From a bacterium UBP1_UBA4771 (GTDB lineage Bacteria; Krumholzibacteriota; Krumholzibacteriia; Krumholzibacteriales; Krumholzibacteriaceae), in NCBI GenBank assembly GCA_002403295.1, contig DHHN01000184.1:1-6190 (forward strand): 6,190 nucleotides of DNA, written 5' to 3'. Positions 1-6,190 of this stretch are shown here, one piece after another. Numbering within the stretch: position 1 is the first letter of the stretch; each line of letters starts with the position of its first letter. A program made the position numbers and the translations under genes. The notes beneath the pieces are model-generated. The model was not told the DNA's origin, did no database searches, and saw only the letters and a list, made by a program, of their open reading frames with translations.

Positions 1-2120
1 GTCGCGGCGAGCCGCGCCGCGTCGATCCGGAACGTGTCGATGCGCCCCTCCTCGAGCCGGATGAGGACCGAGAGCGCGGGATCCTCGATCCGCCCCGCGC
101 AGGACACCTCCGCGCGCACGCGGCCCTCGAGCGCGAGCGGCGAGAGGCCTGCGCGGCTCAGCATATCGAGCGCCAGACGCTCGACCCGGACCGTACCGTC
201 GAGCGTCTCCGCGTCCACTCCCCAGACGGCGTCGGCGAAGATCGCCCCTTCGCGCGAGTGAAACTGCACGTCCTCGAAGCGAACGCTGTCTCCGGCGATC
301 TCGATCGTGCGTCCGCCCGCGGCGATCCAGCGCGCGCCGAGGGCCCGCAGCTCGCAATCGCCGAGCCGGATCGCCGCCGTGCGGCCCTCGTCGCGGATAT
401 CGGCGGCCAGCGACGCCGAGAAATCGGGGTTCTCGACGAGCAGATGCTTGATCCGCGTGAGGGGCTCGTCGTATTCGAGAGACAGGGAGATGCTGTCGAA
501 CATGGCCGGGCCGGCGCGGAAGTGACGCCCGTCGACATCGCAGAAAACGCGGTATCGTTCCCTCTTCTCGACGGCGAGCCGGATCTCTCCTTCGGACAGG
601 AGCGTCCCGTGATACTCGAATTCGCGGCATGATCCGCTCATCCGCAGGTCGAATTCGTCGAAGGTCCCCTCGATGAGACCGTTGAGGATCGCCGCGGCCC
701 GGAACTCCTCGATGTCGAGATAGGAAAAGATCGGAGAGGTCTTCGCGACGTCGACGTTCATGATGAACGATATCTCCCTGCCGTCGAAGATCGTTCCGCT
801 CGCCCGCGCCCGGTGTTCCGGATGGCTCATGTCGATCTCGGCGAAGGAGAGCGTATCCCCTTCGTAGGAACCCCGAATCCGGGCCTTCGCGAACGGCGCG
901 CCGTCGAAATGCCCGGCGCCGAGATCGAGCAGGAACGCGGCGGCGAGCGGATCGAAACGGCACGCGGCGTCCACGGCGCCGGAAAAGTCCGACGCCGGAA
1001 GCTCGACGCCGGGAAGGAATCCCCTGCCGATGTCGAGATGCTCGACGCCGAGCGCGAGCTCGACGGAGCGCGGTTTCTCGATGCGCGCGTTTCCGCGCCC
1101 CGAGACGCGGGCCCCGTTCACCGAGCCGCTCACGCTGTCGATTTCGAGGGATGCGCCGTCGCGCCGCACATCGATGTGGAATTCATCGAGCGCGTATCCC
1201 CGTGCGACCCCGCTGGCCGTGGCGCTCGCGCGAAACCGCTCCGGCCGGCCGGTGAAGGTGAAGTCTCCCGCGAGCTCGCCCCAGTCCTCTCCCCCTTCCC
1301 CCATGAGGCGCGCGATTTCGTCGATATCCGCCGGAGCGGCCCGCAGCGCGACGTCGAAGAACCATTCGTCGCCGACGACGCTGCCGTCGAGCACGAGGAA
1401 CGATTGCTCGAGCGATACGGCGAGACTGTCGAGGAGATATTTCGTGCGCGTCGTTTCCGGGGATCCTTGCGGCGCGGGAACGCGCGCAAGCCCGAACCCG
1501 CCCGTGAGGCTCCGCACGACGAAACGACGCGACGACTCCGCCGCCGATCCCCGCGAGAGGACGACGCGAACGCCGCCGGGGCCGGAATGGAGCGACCCGT
1601 CGAGATTCACGCCGGTCACGCCGAGGGAAAGCGACGCGCTCCTGATCGTGAACGAGCCGTCGTGAATCGAGAAACGTTCGATGCCGTAGGTCGAGAAATC
1701 GCCCGATCCGGATGCCGGCAGCAGGTACGCGCCGGTCGAATCGGCGGCGAGCCGGAATACCGGATTCACGACGATGACCTCGTCGACGCGGCGCCCGGCG
1801 CCGAGCAGCGCGCCGACGCTGAACCGGCAGGTCACCTCATCGGCGCGGAAGAGCTCGAACGCGTCCGCGGCCCCGCGCTGGTGGAGAATACGCAGGTTCC
1901 GGAGCGTGACGTCGCGGACGATGCTTCCCTCGAGGTGGTCGATGGTGACGACGAACGGCGATTTTCCGAACAGGTGCTGGCTCACGAGCCTGCCGGCCAA
2001 CCCGGCGAAGAACCCGGTCCTCAGAAACAGGTAGAGGAGGACGATGACCGCGAGCAGGAGGCCGAGCGCGAGCGACAGCCACGACATCGCGCGTCGACCC
2101 TTTCTCCTCCGCTGTTCCAT
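1..2120 (-). CDS. tamB: TamB-like translocation/assembly module protein, N-terminal part (3' end beyond window)
   Basis: The minus-strand frame starting at ATG 2120-2118 stays open for 706 codons to the window edge, so the C-terminal part is missing. The product begins with an arginine-rich cytoplasmic stretch (MEQRRRKGRRAM) and a single hydrophobic segment at about residues 13-33 (SLALGLLLAVIVLLYLFL), an inner-membrane signal anchor. The rest is a long periplasmic region of alternating beta-strand pattern with many short Gly/Asp turns, such as LEGSIVRDVTLRNLRI soon after the anchor and VSGSVNGARVSGRGNARI further on. This is the look of AsmA/TamB-type lipid- or protein-transport beta-groove proteins. 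It lies 19 bases downstream of an Omp85 gene, the usual tamA-tamB order. Family members bridge inner membrane and outer-membrane TamA. The diagnostic C-terminal DUF490/TamB domain would lie off the left edge, so another AsmA-like protein cannot be excluded. Codon use matches the neighbours. Confidence 0.8.
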   Translation of the reverse strand, partial: MEQRRRKGRRAMSWLSLALGLLLAVIVLLYLFLRTGFFAGLAGRLVSQHLFGKSPFVVTIDHLEGSIVRDVTLRNLRILHQRGAADAFELFRADEVTCRFSVGALLGAGRRVDEVIVVNPVFRLAADSTGAYLLPASGSGDFSTYGIERFSIHDGSFTIRSASLSLGVTGVNLDGSLHSGPGGVRVVLSRGSAAESSRRFVVRSLTGGFGLARVPAPQGSPETTRTKYLLDSLAVSLEQSFLVLDGSVVGDEWFFDVALRAAPADIDEIARLMGEGGEDWGELAGDFTFTGRPERFRASATASGVARGYALDEFHIDVRRDGASLEIDSVSGSVNGARVSGRGNARIEKPRSVELALGVEHLDIGRGFLPGVELPASDFSGAVDAACRFDPLAAAFLLDLGAGHFDGAPFAKARIRGSYEGDTLSFAEIDMSHPEHRARASGTIFDGREISFIMNVDVAKTSPIFSYLDIEEFRAAAILNGLIEGTFDEFDLRMSGSCREFEYHGTLLSEGEIRLAVEKRERYRVFCDVDGRHFRAGPAMFDSISLSLEYDEPLTRIKHLLVENPDFSASLAADIRDEGRTAAIRLGDCELRALGARWIAAGGRTIEIAGDSVRFEDVQFHSREGAIFADAVWGVDAETLDGTVRVERLALDMLSRAGLSPLALEGRVRAEVSCAGRIEDPALSVLIRLEEGRIDTFRIDAARLAA

Positions 2121-2139
2121 CGTTCCGCCCCCCGCTCCG
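2121..2139 (-). promoter_or_regulatory. tamA-tamB junction with purine-rich ribosome binding region
   Basis: Only 19 bases separate the tamA-like stop from the tamB-like ATG. They contain GGAG (2138-2135) followed by a G-run and GGAA closer to the start (2126-2123). GGAG lies 14 bases from the ATG, so the match is loose. There is no room for a promoter or terminator, which implies co-transcription of the two genes. Confidence 0.45.
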
Positions 2140-4059
2140 TCAGAAGATCTGTCCGAGGCTTATATGGACGCGCCGGTCGTACGCCATGTCCGGCGTCCGG
2201 CGCAGCGGAAAACCGACGTCGAGCCTGATCGGTCCAACGGGCGTATGATAACGAATCCCCGCCCCGGCGCCGAGCATGTACTCCTCGCGCGACGCGTTCG
2301 AGGTGCCGATGGTCCTGAGATCCCCGAACGCGATGTCGCCCGTGCCGCTCCACACGTTCCCGCCGTCGAGAAAGAGCGCCCCGCCGAAATTCCAATGCTT
2401 GAAATACGGCAGATCGAAACGAAGCTCCGCGTTCGTGATGAGCTGCACGCCGCCGCCGACGGGGTCTCCCCGCTCGTTGACCGGTCCGAGGCTGTTCTCG
2501 CGGTACCCGCGCACCGAATTGCCCCCGCCGGTGTAGAAACGCCTCTCGAGCGGAAGCCCGGTCTCGCGCGAGTCGCCGAACGCCCGGGCATACCCCGCGC
2601 GCACGCGCCACGCGAACACGGTCGTGCCCCCGGCGCGCGCGTACCGCTGCACCGCCCCGACGACCAAGTAGTCGTTGTCCTCGCCGCCGAGGAATCCGCC
2701 GGCGACGCCCGTCTCGACGGTGTAGGAGCTGCCCTGCCGCGGGTTGAAATAGTAATCCCGCGTGTCGCGCGTGAAATTCGTGCCGAGGGCGCGGCGCCTC
2801 GACCGCGAGGCCTCGATATCCGTCCCGCTTCGCTCGATATTCTCGAACGAGTAGCGCAGAAGTCCCGACATCCTGCGCGTGAACCGGCGGGAAAGGGACA
2901 GCGCGAAGCCCTGATCGACGACGATATTCGGCTCAACGGTCGCGTCGCGCTCGTAGAACGCGCCGATCGCGAACGTGTTGCCGGTCGAGAGGACGCGCGG
3001 AAATTGGATTTGGCCGTCGTTTCGGATGTATTTGCTGCGCAAATCGATCTTCGAGAACGAATAGTCGCCGTCCGGAAACAGCTGGAACGAGTACTGCGTC
3101 TTGAGGGAGAACGCGTAGCCGCGGCCGAGAATGTTCCGCTGCCCCCACTCGCCGAATATCCTGCTTCCGTACACGTTGCCGACGCCGAAGCCCGTCTCGA
3201 CGTAGCCCATCTTGCGCTCCCGCAGCCGCACGACGAGATCGACCTCCCGGGAATCGAGATCGATCGAATCGGGCTCGATATCGACCGAGTTGAAGTACCC
3301 CGTGTCGTAGAGATTCTGCTTGCTGTCGAGGATCCGCTTCGCCTCGAACGGTTGCCCCGACTTGAACGTGAGCTCGCGCCGCACGAGCCGCTCCCGTACG
3401 CGGGCGACGCCGGTGATCCCGATCCCGCGGATGCTGACCGGTTTGCCCGGCGAGATCTCCCAGCGCAGGCGCGCCTCGAGAGAGTCGATCCGCGTCTCGT
3501 ACGCGATCTGCGATCCGAGATACCCGCGCTCGAAGTATTTGCTGAACAGCGTGTAGCGGTCCGGCTCGATCAGTCCGGGATTGAACGGCTGCCCCTCAGT
3601 CAGCTTGAGCCCGACGCGGAGCTCCGGTTCCCGGATGACGTCCTGTCCCGCGAAGCTCACCCCCGCCACGAGCGTCCGCGGACCCTCGCTCACGAGCAGC
3701 CGGATCCTCGCCGATTTCCATTTCTCGCTCACGATCACCGTATCCACGGAAACCCGGGCCTCGAAAAAACCGTTCGACCGATAGAACGACTCGAGCGTCC
3801 TGACGTCGCGCCGCAGCATGTCGGCTCGATAGCGCGGGCCGCCGATGAGGTGGTAGAAGCGCGCCTGCTTCGTGCGCATGCGGCCCCTGAGCGTCTTGTC
3901 GTCGAAGCTCCGGTTGCCGAGGATCTCGATGCGCCGCACGACGGGAAGCTTTCGATCGAGCTCGGCCGCCCGCGCGCCGGCCGCGAGCGGAAGGACGAGC
4001 GAGCAGAGGAGAGCGCACGCGGCGAGAGCGCGCGCCCCCGCCGGCCGTATCCGCCGCAT
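2140..4059 (-). CDS. tamA: Omp85-family outer-membrane assembly protein, three POTRAs plus 16-strand-type barrel (TamA-like)
   Basis: A 639-residue protein. The signal peptide has an Arg-rich start, a core at about residues 11-28 and AxA-type cleavage near A31/A32. Three POTRA domains follow: about 39-125, 128-205 and 207-283. The last carries the classic LYDTGYFNSVDI motif (250-261). The barrel (about 284-639) shows Omp85 hallmarks: NFTRDTRDYYFNPRQGSSY at 428-446, the lid-loop GGGNSVRGY at 511-519, FLDGGNVW at 563-570, TPVGPIRLDVGFPL at 606-619, and a terminal beta-signal HISLGQIF ending in Phe. Such proteins insert or assemble outer-membrane proteins. Three POTRAs and a TamB-like gene just downstream favour TamA over BamA (typically five), although E. 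coli TamA is shorter (577 aa). A position next to dxr-rseP is classically that of bamA, so this could be the cell's BamA. ATG 4059 sits directly before the signal peptide; ATG 4086, with GGGAAG eight bases upstream, would add nine residues. Confidence 0.88.
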   Translation of the reverse strand: MRRIRPAGARALAACALLCSLVLPLAAGARAAELDRKLPVVRRIEILGNRSFDDKTLRGRMRTKQARFYHLIGGPRYRADMLRRDVRTLESFYRSNGFFEARVSVDTVIVSEKWKSARIRLLVSEGPRTLVAGVSFAGQDVIREPELRVGLKLTEGQPFNPGLIEPDRYTLFSKYFERGYLGSQIAYETRIDSLEARLRWEISPGKPVSIRGIGITGVARVRERLVRRELTFKSGQPFEAKRILDSKQNLYDTGYFNSVDIEPDSIDLDSREVDLVVRLRERKMGYVETGFGVGNVYGSRIFGEWGQRNILGRGYAFSLKTQYSFQLFPDGDYSFSKIDLRSKYIRNDGQIQFPRVLSTGNTFAIGAFYERDATVEPNIVVDQGFALSLSRRFTRRMSGLLRYSFENIERSGTDIEASRSRRRALGTNFTRDTRDYYFNPRQGSSYTVETGVAGGFLGGEDNDYLVVGAVQRYARAGGTTVFAWRVRAGYARAFGDSRETGLPLERRFYTGGGNSVRGYRENSLGPVNERGDPVGGGVQLITNAELRFDLPYFKHWNFGGALFLDGGNVWSGTGDIAFGDLRTIGTSNASREEYMLGAGAGIRYHTPVGPIRLDVGFPLRRTPDMAYDRRVHISLGQIF

Positions 4060-4062
4060 ACC

Positions 4063-4073
4063 GGTTGACAACC
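4063..4073. repeat. Short perfect inverted repeat GGTTG-A-CAACC in the divergent gap
   Basis: Five-base arms around a single central A form a perfect 11-base palindrome. It overlaps the TTGACA -35-like element of the plus-strand lipoprotein gene and lies four bases upstream of the tamA-like ATG at 4059. It could be an operator touching both genes, but a palindrome this short can occur by chance. Confidence 0.3.
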
Positions 4074-4093
4074 CCCGCACAGGCATGTACCGT
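4065..4093 (+). promoter_or_regulatory. Candidate sigma-70-type promoter of the lipoprotein gene, giving an almost leaderless mRNA
   Basis: A perfect TTGACA (4065-4070) is followed by 17 bases and TACCGT (4088-4093), which keeps the most conserved -10 positions (TA....T). Transcription would start around 4100-4103, that is zero to three bases before the lipoprotein ATG at 4103. No Shine-Dalgarno-like sequence precedes that ATG, which agrees with a leaderless transcript. The -10 matches only three of six consensus positions. Confidence 0.45.
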
Positions 4094-4102
4094 GCTTCCC
4101 GT

Positions 4103-4513
4103 ATGAACGCGAACCCGCACAAGGCGCCCCGCCGCAAGCCGCTTCGCGGCCGCGCGGGAGGCCTCCGCGCCCGCTCGCTGATTCCGTGGCTCCCGGCCGC
4201 CGGGATCGCCCTTCTCCTCGTCTCCTGCCAGAGCTCCGATCCCGTTCAGGCGGAGAAGGAACGGACCCTCGACCCGGACGAGCGCTATCTCGTTGAATAT
4301 TATATGAAAATAATCGAGTTTGAGAAACAAGAGTTCGACGACGAGGCGCTTCGGGCCGAGAAAAAAGGAGAGCTCGAGGCGCGGTTCGACCCCGCGCGGG
4401 TGGCGCGCGTCATCGCCGCGCTCGAGAAACGGCCCGAACAATGGATCGCGATCTATAATCGCATAAACGAGTTACAGGCCGGAGCGCTGCGCCCCCCTAC
4501 CGAACCACGTTGA
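4103..4513 (+). CDS. Putative outer-membrane lipoprotein, small helical, unrecognised family
   Basis: A 136-residue product that I do not recognise. The N-terminus is long and basic (seven Arg/Lys between residues 10 and 24). It is followed by a hydrophobic core, IPWLPAAGIALLLVSC, ending in a lipobox L39-V-S-C42. Gln at +2 is not the inner-membrane-retaining Asp, so by the E. coli rule it would be sorted to the outer membrane. The mature part of about 95 residues is charged and probably alpha-helical: YLVEYYMKIIEFEKQEFDDEALRAEKKGELEARF, then a turn (DPARV) and RVIAALEKRPEQWIAIYNRINELQ, then a Pro-rich tail. The gene is the only one on the plus strand, lies head to head with the tamA-like gene and overlaps rseP by 17 bases at its 3' end. 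Codons at about 4293-4335 are AT-rich compared with the neighbours. ATG 4085 would add six residues. An intact lipobox in this frame argues that it is a real gene rather than an antisense shadow. Confidence 0.72.
   Translation: MNANPHKAPRRKPLRGRAGGLRARSLIPWLPAAGIALLLVSCQSSDPVQAEKERTLDPDERYLVEYYMKIIEFEKQEFDDEALRAEKKGELEARFDPARVARVIAALEKRPEQWIAIYNRINELQAGALRPPTEPR
4299..4304 (-). promoter_or_regulatory. Candidate -10 element (TATAAT) for the tamA-tamB operon, antisense inside the lipoprotein gene
   Basis: A perfect TATAAT reads on the minus strand within the only clearly AT-rich patch of the window (about 4293-4335). Transcription starting near 4292 would give a leader of about 230 bases ahead of the tamA-like start. 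No good -35 is present: at 17-base spacing the hexamer is TTTCTC, and TTGTTT lies at 20 bases. The AT-rich codons of the lipoprotein (YYMKI) may explain the match alone. Confidence 0.28.
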
Positions 4514-5840
4514 AGATATCCACCGTCAGGATGAACACCATCAGCAGGATCAGTATCACGAACCCTATCTGCCCGAGCGCGTGCTGAACGCGCTTTCCGA
4601 TTCTTCTGCGCGTCACGAGCTCGAAGAGCGCGAGCACGGCGTGCCCCCCGTCGAAGGGCAGCACGGGGAGCAGATTGAAGATCGCGAGGTTGAGCGAGAA
4701 GAACGCGAGGAAGTAGACGAGGTAGTTGAACCCCCATCGTATCATGTCCCCCGCCATCAGCCCCACGCGGAGCGGGCCGCCGACGGCGCGCAACGTCGCC
4801 TTGCCCGAGAAGAGCTTGCCGAGAAAATCCATGATGTTCCGAAAGAGATTCGCGAAGGCCCGCCATCCATAGACCGCCGATTCGGCCAGCGAGATGCGCA
4901 CCTTCGCGTAGTAGGGGCCGATGCCGATCTGCCCCTCCTTGACGACGTCGAGCCGCTCGCCTTCCGCGGCCGCCTCCGCCCCCTCCGGCACGATCGCCGC
5001 GGTTTTGATCTCTCCGTCGTATTCCCAGGTGAATCGCATCGGCGTCCCGATATTCGGCCGGATCCTGCGCTCGAGATCCGCGTATCTCGTGACGACCGTA
5101 TCGTCGATCGCCAGGATGAGGGCGCCCGACCGCAGGCCCGCCTTCTCGGCGGGGCTTCCCTTCTTGACGTCGCCGACCCGCGGCTCGAGGTGGCTCTCGA
5201 TGCCGATCCTGAAGCTCCCGGTGCGATCGTCCCAGCGCGGAGTCGCCGTGATGGCGAGGGTATCGGCGCCGCGAAGCACGGTGAAAACCGTCGGCTCCCC
5301 CTTGCGCTGCGCCATGAGCTTCTCGATCTGAAACCAGTAGCCGATGGGCTCGTCCTCGAGCCCGACGATCCTGTCCCCGACCCGGAATCCGGCCGCGGCG
5401 GCGGCGCCGGCGCTGTCGATCCCGCTGATCGTCGTGCTCGGATTCACGTAGATCCCCTCGAAGTACAGACCGAACACGTACACGAGCAGCGCGAGGACGA
5501 AATTCATGAACGGCCCGGCCAGAACGACCGACATCCGGCCGAGCGCCGGCCGGTTATGGTACATCCGCCCGGGCGGCACGACGACGCCGTCGGGAAGCTC
5601 CTCGCCTCCGCCTTCCTCCTCGCCCGTCTCCCCCGCGAACTTCACGTACCCGCCGAAGGGAAGCGCGCTCAGCGCGTACTCCGTCTCGCCGACCCGCAGC
5701 TTCAGGAGTTTCGGACCGAAGCCGAAGGAAAAGGTGATCACATAGATGCGGTTGAGCTTGGCGACGACGAAATGTCCGAGCTCATGAACGAAGACGACGA
5801 TGCTCAGAACGAAAAAAAACGCCGCAACGGTGAGTAACAT
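4497..5840 (-). CDS. rseP: Site-2-type intramembrane zinc metalloprotease RseP (regulator of sigma-E protease family)
   Basis: A 447-residue inner-membrane protease, close to E. coli RseP (450 aa). The first transmembrane segment contains the zinc-binding HExxH motif, H19-E20-L-G-H23. The reentrant region LPFGGYVKFAGE (60-71) and the GPFMN motif (109-113) in the second membrane segment follow. Two PDZ domains lie at about 136-200 (AAAAGFRVGDRIVGL) and 217-285 (SPAEKAGLRSGALILAIDD). The third zinc ligand D397 is in NLLPVLPFDGGH (389-400), and a last membrane helix is at about 424-442. All catalytic residues are present. The family cleaves membrane-embedded anti-sigma factors after a first cut, and also remnant signal peptides. 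ATG 5840 puts HExxH at the usual distance from the N-terminus and has GGAGG upstream. It follows dxr by 10 bases, as in many bacteria, so the two are likely co-transcribed. No rseA or rpoE is in the window, so the substrate is unknown. Confidence 0.96.
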   Translation of the reverse strand: MLLTVAAFFFVLSIVVFVHELGHFVVAKLNRIYVITFSFGFGPKLLKLRVGETEYALSALPFGGYVKFAGETGEEEGGGEELPDGVVVPPGRMYHNRPALGRMSVVLAGPFMNFVLALLVYVFGLYFEGIYVNPSTTISGIDSAGAAAAAGFRVGDRIVGLEDEPIGYWFQIEKLMAQRKGEPTVFTVLRGADTLAITATPRWDDRTGSFRIGIESHLEPRVGDVKKGSPAEKAGLRSGALILAIDDTVVTRYADLERRIRPNIGTPMRFTWEYDGEIKTAAIVPEGAEAAAEGERLDVVKEGQIGIGPYYAKVRISLAESAVYGWRAFANLFRNIMDFLGKLFSGKATLRAVGGPLRVGLMAGDMIRWGFNYLVYFLAFFSLNLAIFNLLPVLPFDGGHAVLALFELVTRRRIGKRVQHALGQIGFVILILLMVFILTVDIFNVVR

Positions 5841-5844
5841 GAGC

Positions 5845-5849
5845 CCTCC
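5845..5849 (-). promoter_or_regulatory. Ribosome binding site of rseP
   Basis: GGAGG lies four bases before the rseP ATG, inside the 10-base gap after the dxr stop. It fixes the start at 5840 and supports translation from a shared dxr-rseP transcript. The spacing is a little short but acceptable. Confidence 0.7.
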
Positions 5850-5850
5850 A

Positions 5851-6190
5851 TCATGACGGTCGTGGTGCCGCCGCCTCGCGGTGGCGTCGGGCGAGGTGCT
5901 CGCGCGTCCAGCGGTCCGCCGCGAGAACGTCCTCGATACTCTCGAGCGCGCGGCGCTCGTGGGCGCCGAGCGCTTCCTCGATCCAGGAAACGACATCGAG
6001 AAATCCGATGCGGCCGCCGAGGAACGCCTCGACCGCCACCTCGTCCGCGGCGTTCAGCACCGCCGGGGCGGTACCCCCCTGCGCCGCGGCCTCGCGCGCG
6101 AGCTCGAATGCGGGGTACTCCTCCACCGGGAACGGCCGAAAATCGAGCCGGCCGAGATCCTCGACCCCGAGCGAGGGCCACGGAAACGGG
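5851..6190 (-). CDS. dxr: 1-deoxy-D-xylulose 5-phosphate reductoisomerase, C-terminal part (5' end beyond window)
   Basis: The last 112 residues of Dxr (IspC), which converts DXP to 2-C-methyl-D-erythritol 4-phosphate with NADPH, the committed step of the MEP isoprenoid pathway in the cytoplasm. The visible segment begins PFPWPSLGVEDLGRLDF, followed by VEEYPAFELAREAAAQGGTAPAVLNAADEVAVEAFLGGRIGFLDV. It aligns with the conserved Dxr C-terminal region; E. coli has a similar YPCLKLAMEA...ALNAANEITVAAFL. The final helical domain (SWIEEALGAH... IEDVLAADRWTREHLARR) is also typical. The N-terminal NADPH-binding domain and the active-site metal ligands lie outside the window. The frame is open to the right edge (one leftover base at 6190), so no start can be assigned. 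The stop is 10 bases from rseP, matching the widespread dxr-rseP linkage. Confidence 0.95.
   Translation of the reverse strand, partial: PFPWPSLGVEDLGRLDFRPFPVEEYPAFELAREAAAQGGTAPAVLNAADEVAVEAFLGGRIGFLDVVSWIEEALGAHERRALESIEDVLAADRWTREHLARRHREAAAPRPS

Noticed and set aside
813..2228. Long plus-strand open frame (471 codons) across the tamB-like gene
   Set aside because: Its product is an Arg/Glu/Asp/Pro/Ala-rich string with no domain, signal or hydrophobic core. It is exactly antisense to a minus-strand frame with a coherent membrane anchor and beta-repeat pattern. High GC content routinely creates such shadow frames.
2044..4068. Long plus-strand open frame (674 codons) opposite the Omp85 gene
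   Set aside because: It is composed of low-complexity charged residues (RERV, RLERL, EVPR and similar), whereas the minus strand shows signal peptide, POTRA and barrel motifs. It is an antisense shadow.
4060..4137. N-terminal extension of the tamA-like protein to ATG 4137
   Set aside because: The added residues would precede the signal peptide and overlap the start of the lipoprotein gene. ATG 4059 directly precedes the signal sequence. The intermediate ATG at 4086 remains possible.
3596..4441. Minus-strand frame crossing the lipoprotein gene into tamA, which might have been an N-terminal extension or separate gene
   Set aside because: It is out of frame with the tamA-like protein and becomes Arg/Gly/Ala-rich. 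The plus strand has a clear lipobox protein here.
4470..4500. Possible bidirectional terminator at the convergent junction (GGAGCGCTGCGCCCCCC)
   Set aside because: The arms pair with a mismatch around a one-base loop and no T-run follows on either strand.
4581..5837. Plus-strand open frame (418 codons) opposite rseP
   Set aside because: It is rich in His/Arg/Asp/Glu with no recognisable domain, and the opposite strand carries all RseP catalytic motifs.
1..6190. CRISPR arrays, tRNA or rRNA genes, insertion sequences, attachment sites
   Set aside because: No regularly spaced repeats, cloverleaf-like sequences, transposase motifs or terminal inverted repeats were seen. Nearly every base is accounted for by protein genes.

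Overview
This GC-rich window comes from a diderm (Gram-negative-type) bacterium. It carries an Omp85 outer-membrane assembly protein, a TamB-like partner, an RseP-type intramembrane protease, a lipoprotein and the MEP isoprenoid enzyme Dxr. Strong use of GC-ending codons (ctc, gcg, cgc, gac, atc), with gene arrangements unlike the Proteobacteria, suggests a deep-branching lineage such as the FCB/Gemmatimonadota/candidate-phylum area. That placement is inference; no rRNA or marker gene here settles it.

Layout, right to left along the minus strand. The 3' end of dxr (5851-6190) enters from the right edge. Ten bases later, behind a GGAGG ribosome binding site, rseP follows (4497-5840). A small gene on the plus strand (4103-4513) encodes a putative lipoprotein of no recognised family; its last 17 bases overlap the 3' end of rseP tail to tail. 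Back on the minus strand, and divergent from the lipoprotein gene, is a 639-residue Omp85 protein with three POTRA domains (tamA-like, 2140-4059). Nineteen bases further on, a very long TamB-like gene (2120 down to 1) stays open for 706 codons and runs off the left edge. The window is almost entirely coding; the only gaps are 43, 19 and 10 bases.

How the genes fit together. The dxr-rseP-Omp85 order recalls the proteobacterial dxr-rseP-bamA cluster. Here, however, the Omp85 protein has a TamA-like architecture (three POTRAs and a TamB-like gene directly downstream), and an inverted lipoprotein gene sits between it and rseP. The theme is envelope biogenesis: TamA/TamB would span the periplasm and serve outer-membrane protein or lipid transport, RseP would process membrane-anchored regulators or signal peptides, and the lipoprotein could be an accessory of either. 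The most interesting parts are this unnamed lipoprotein, its near-leaderless promoter-like upstream sequence, and a perfect TATAAT on the opposite strand inside it that could drive the tamAB pair.
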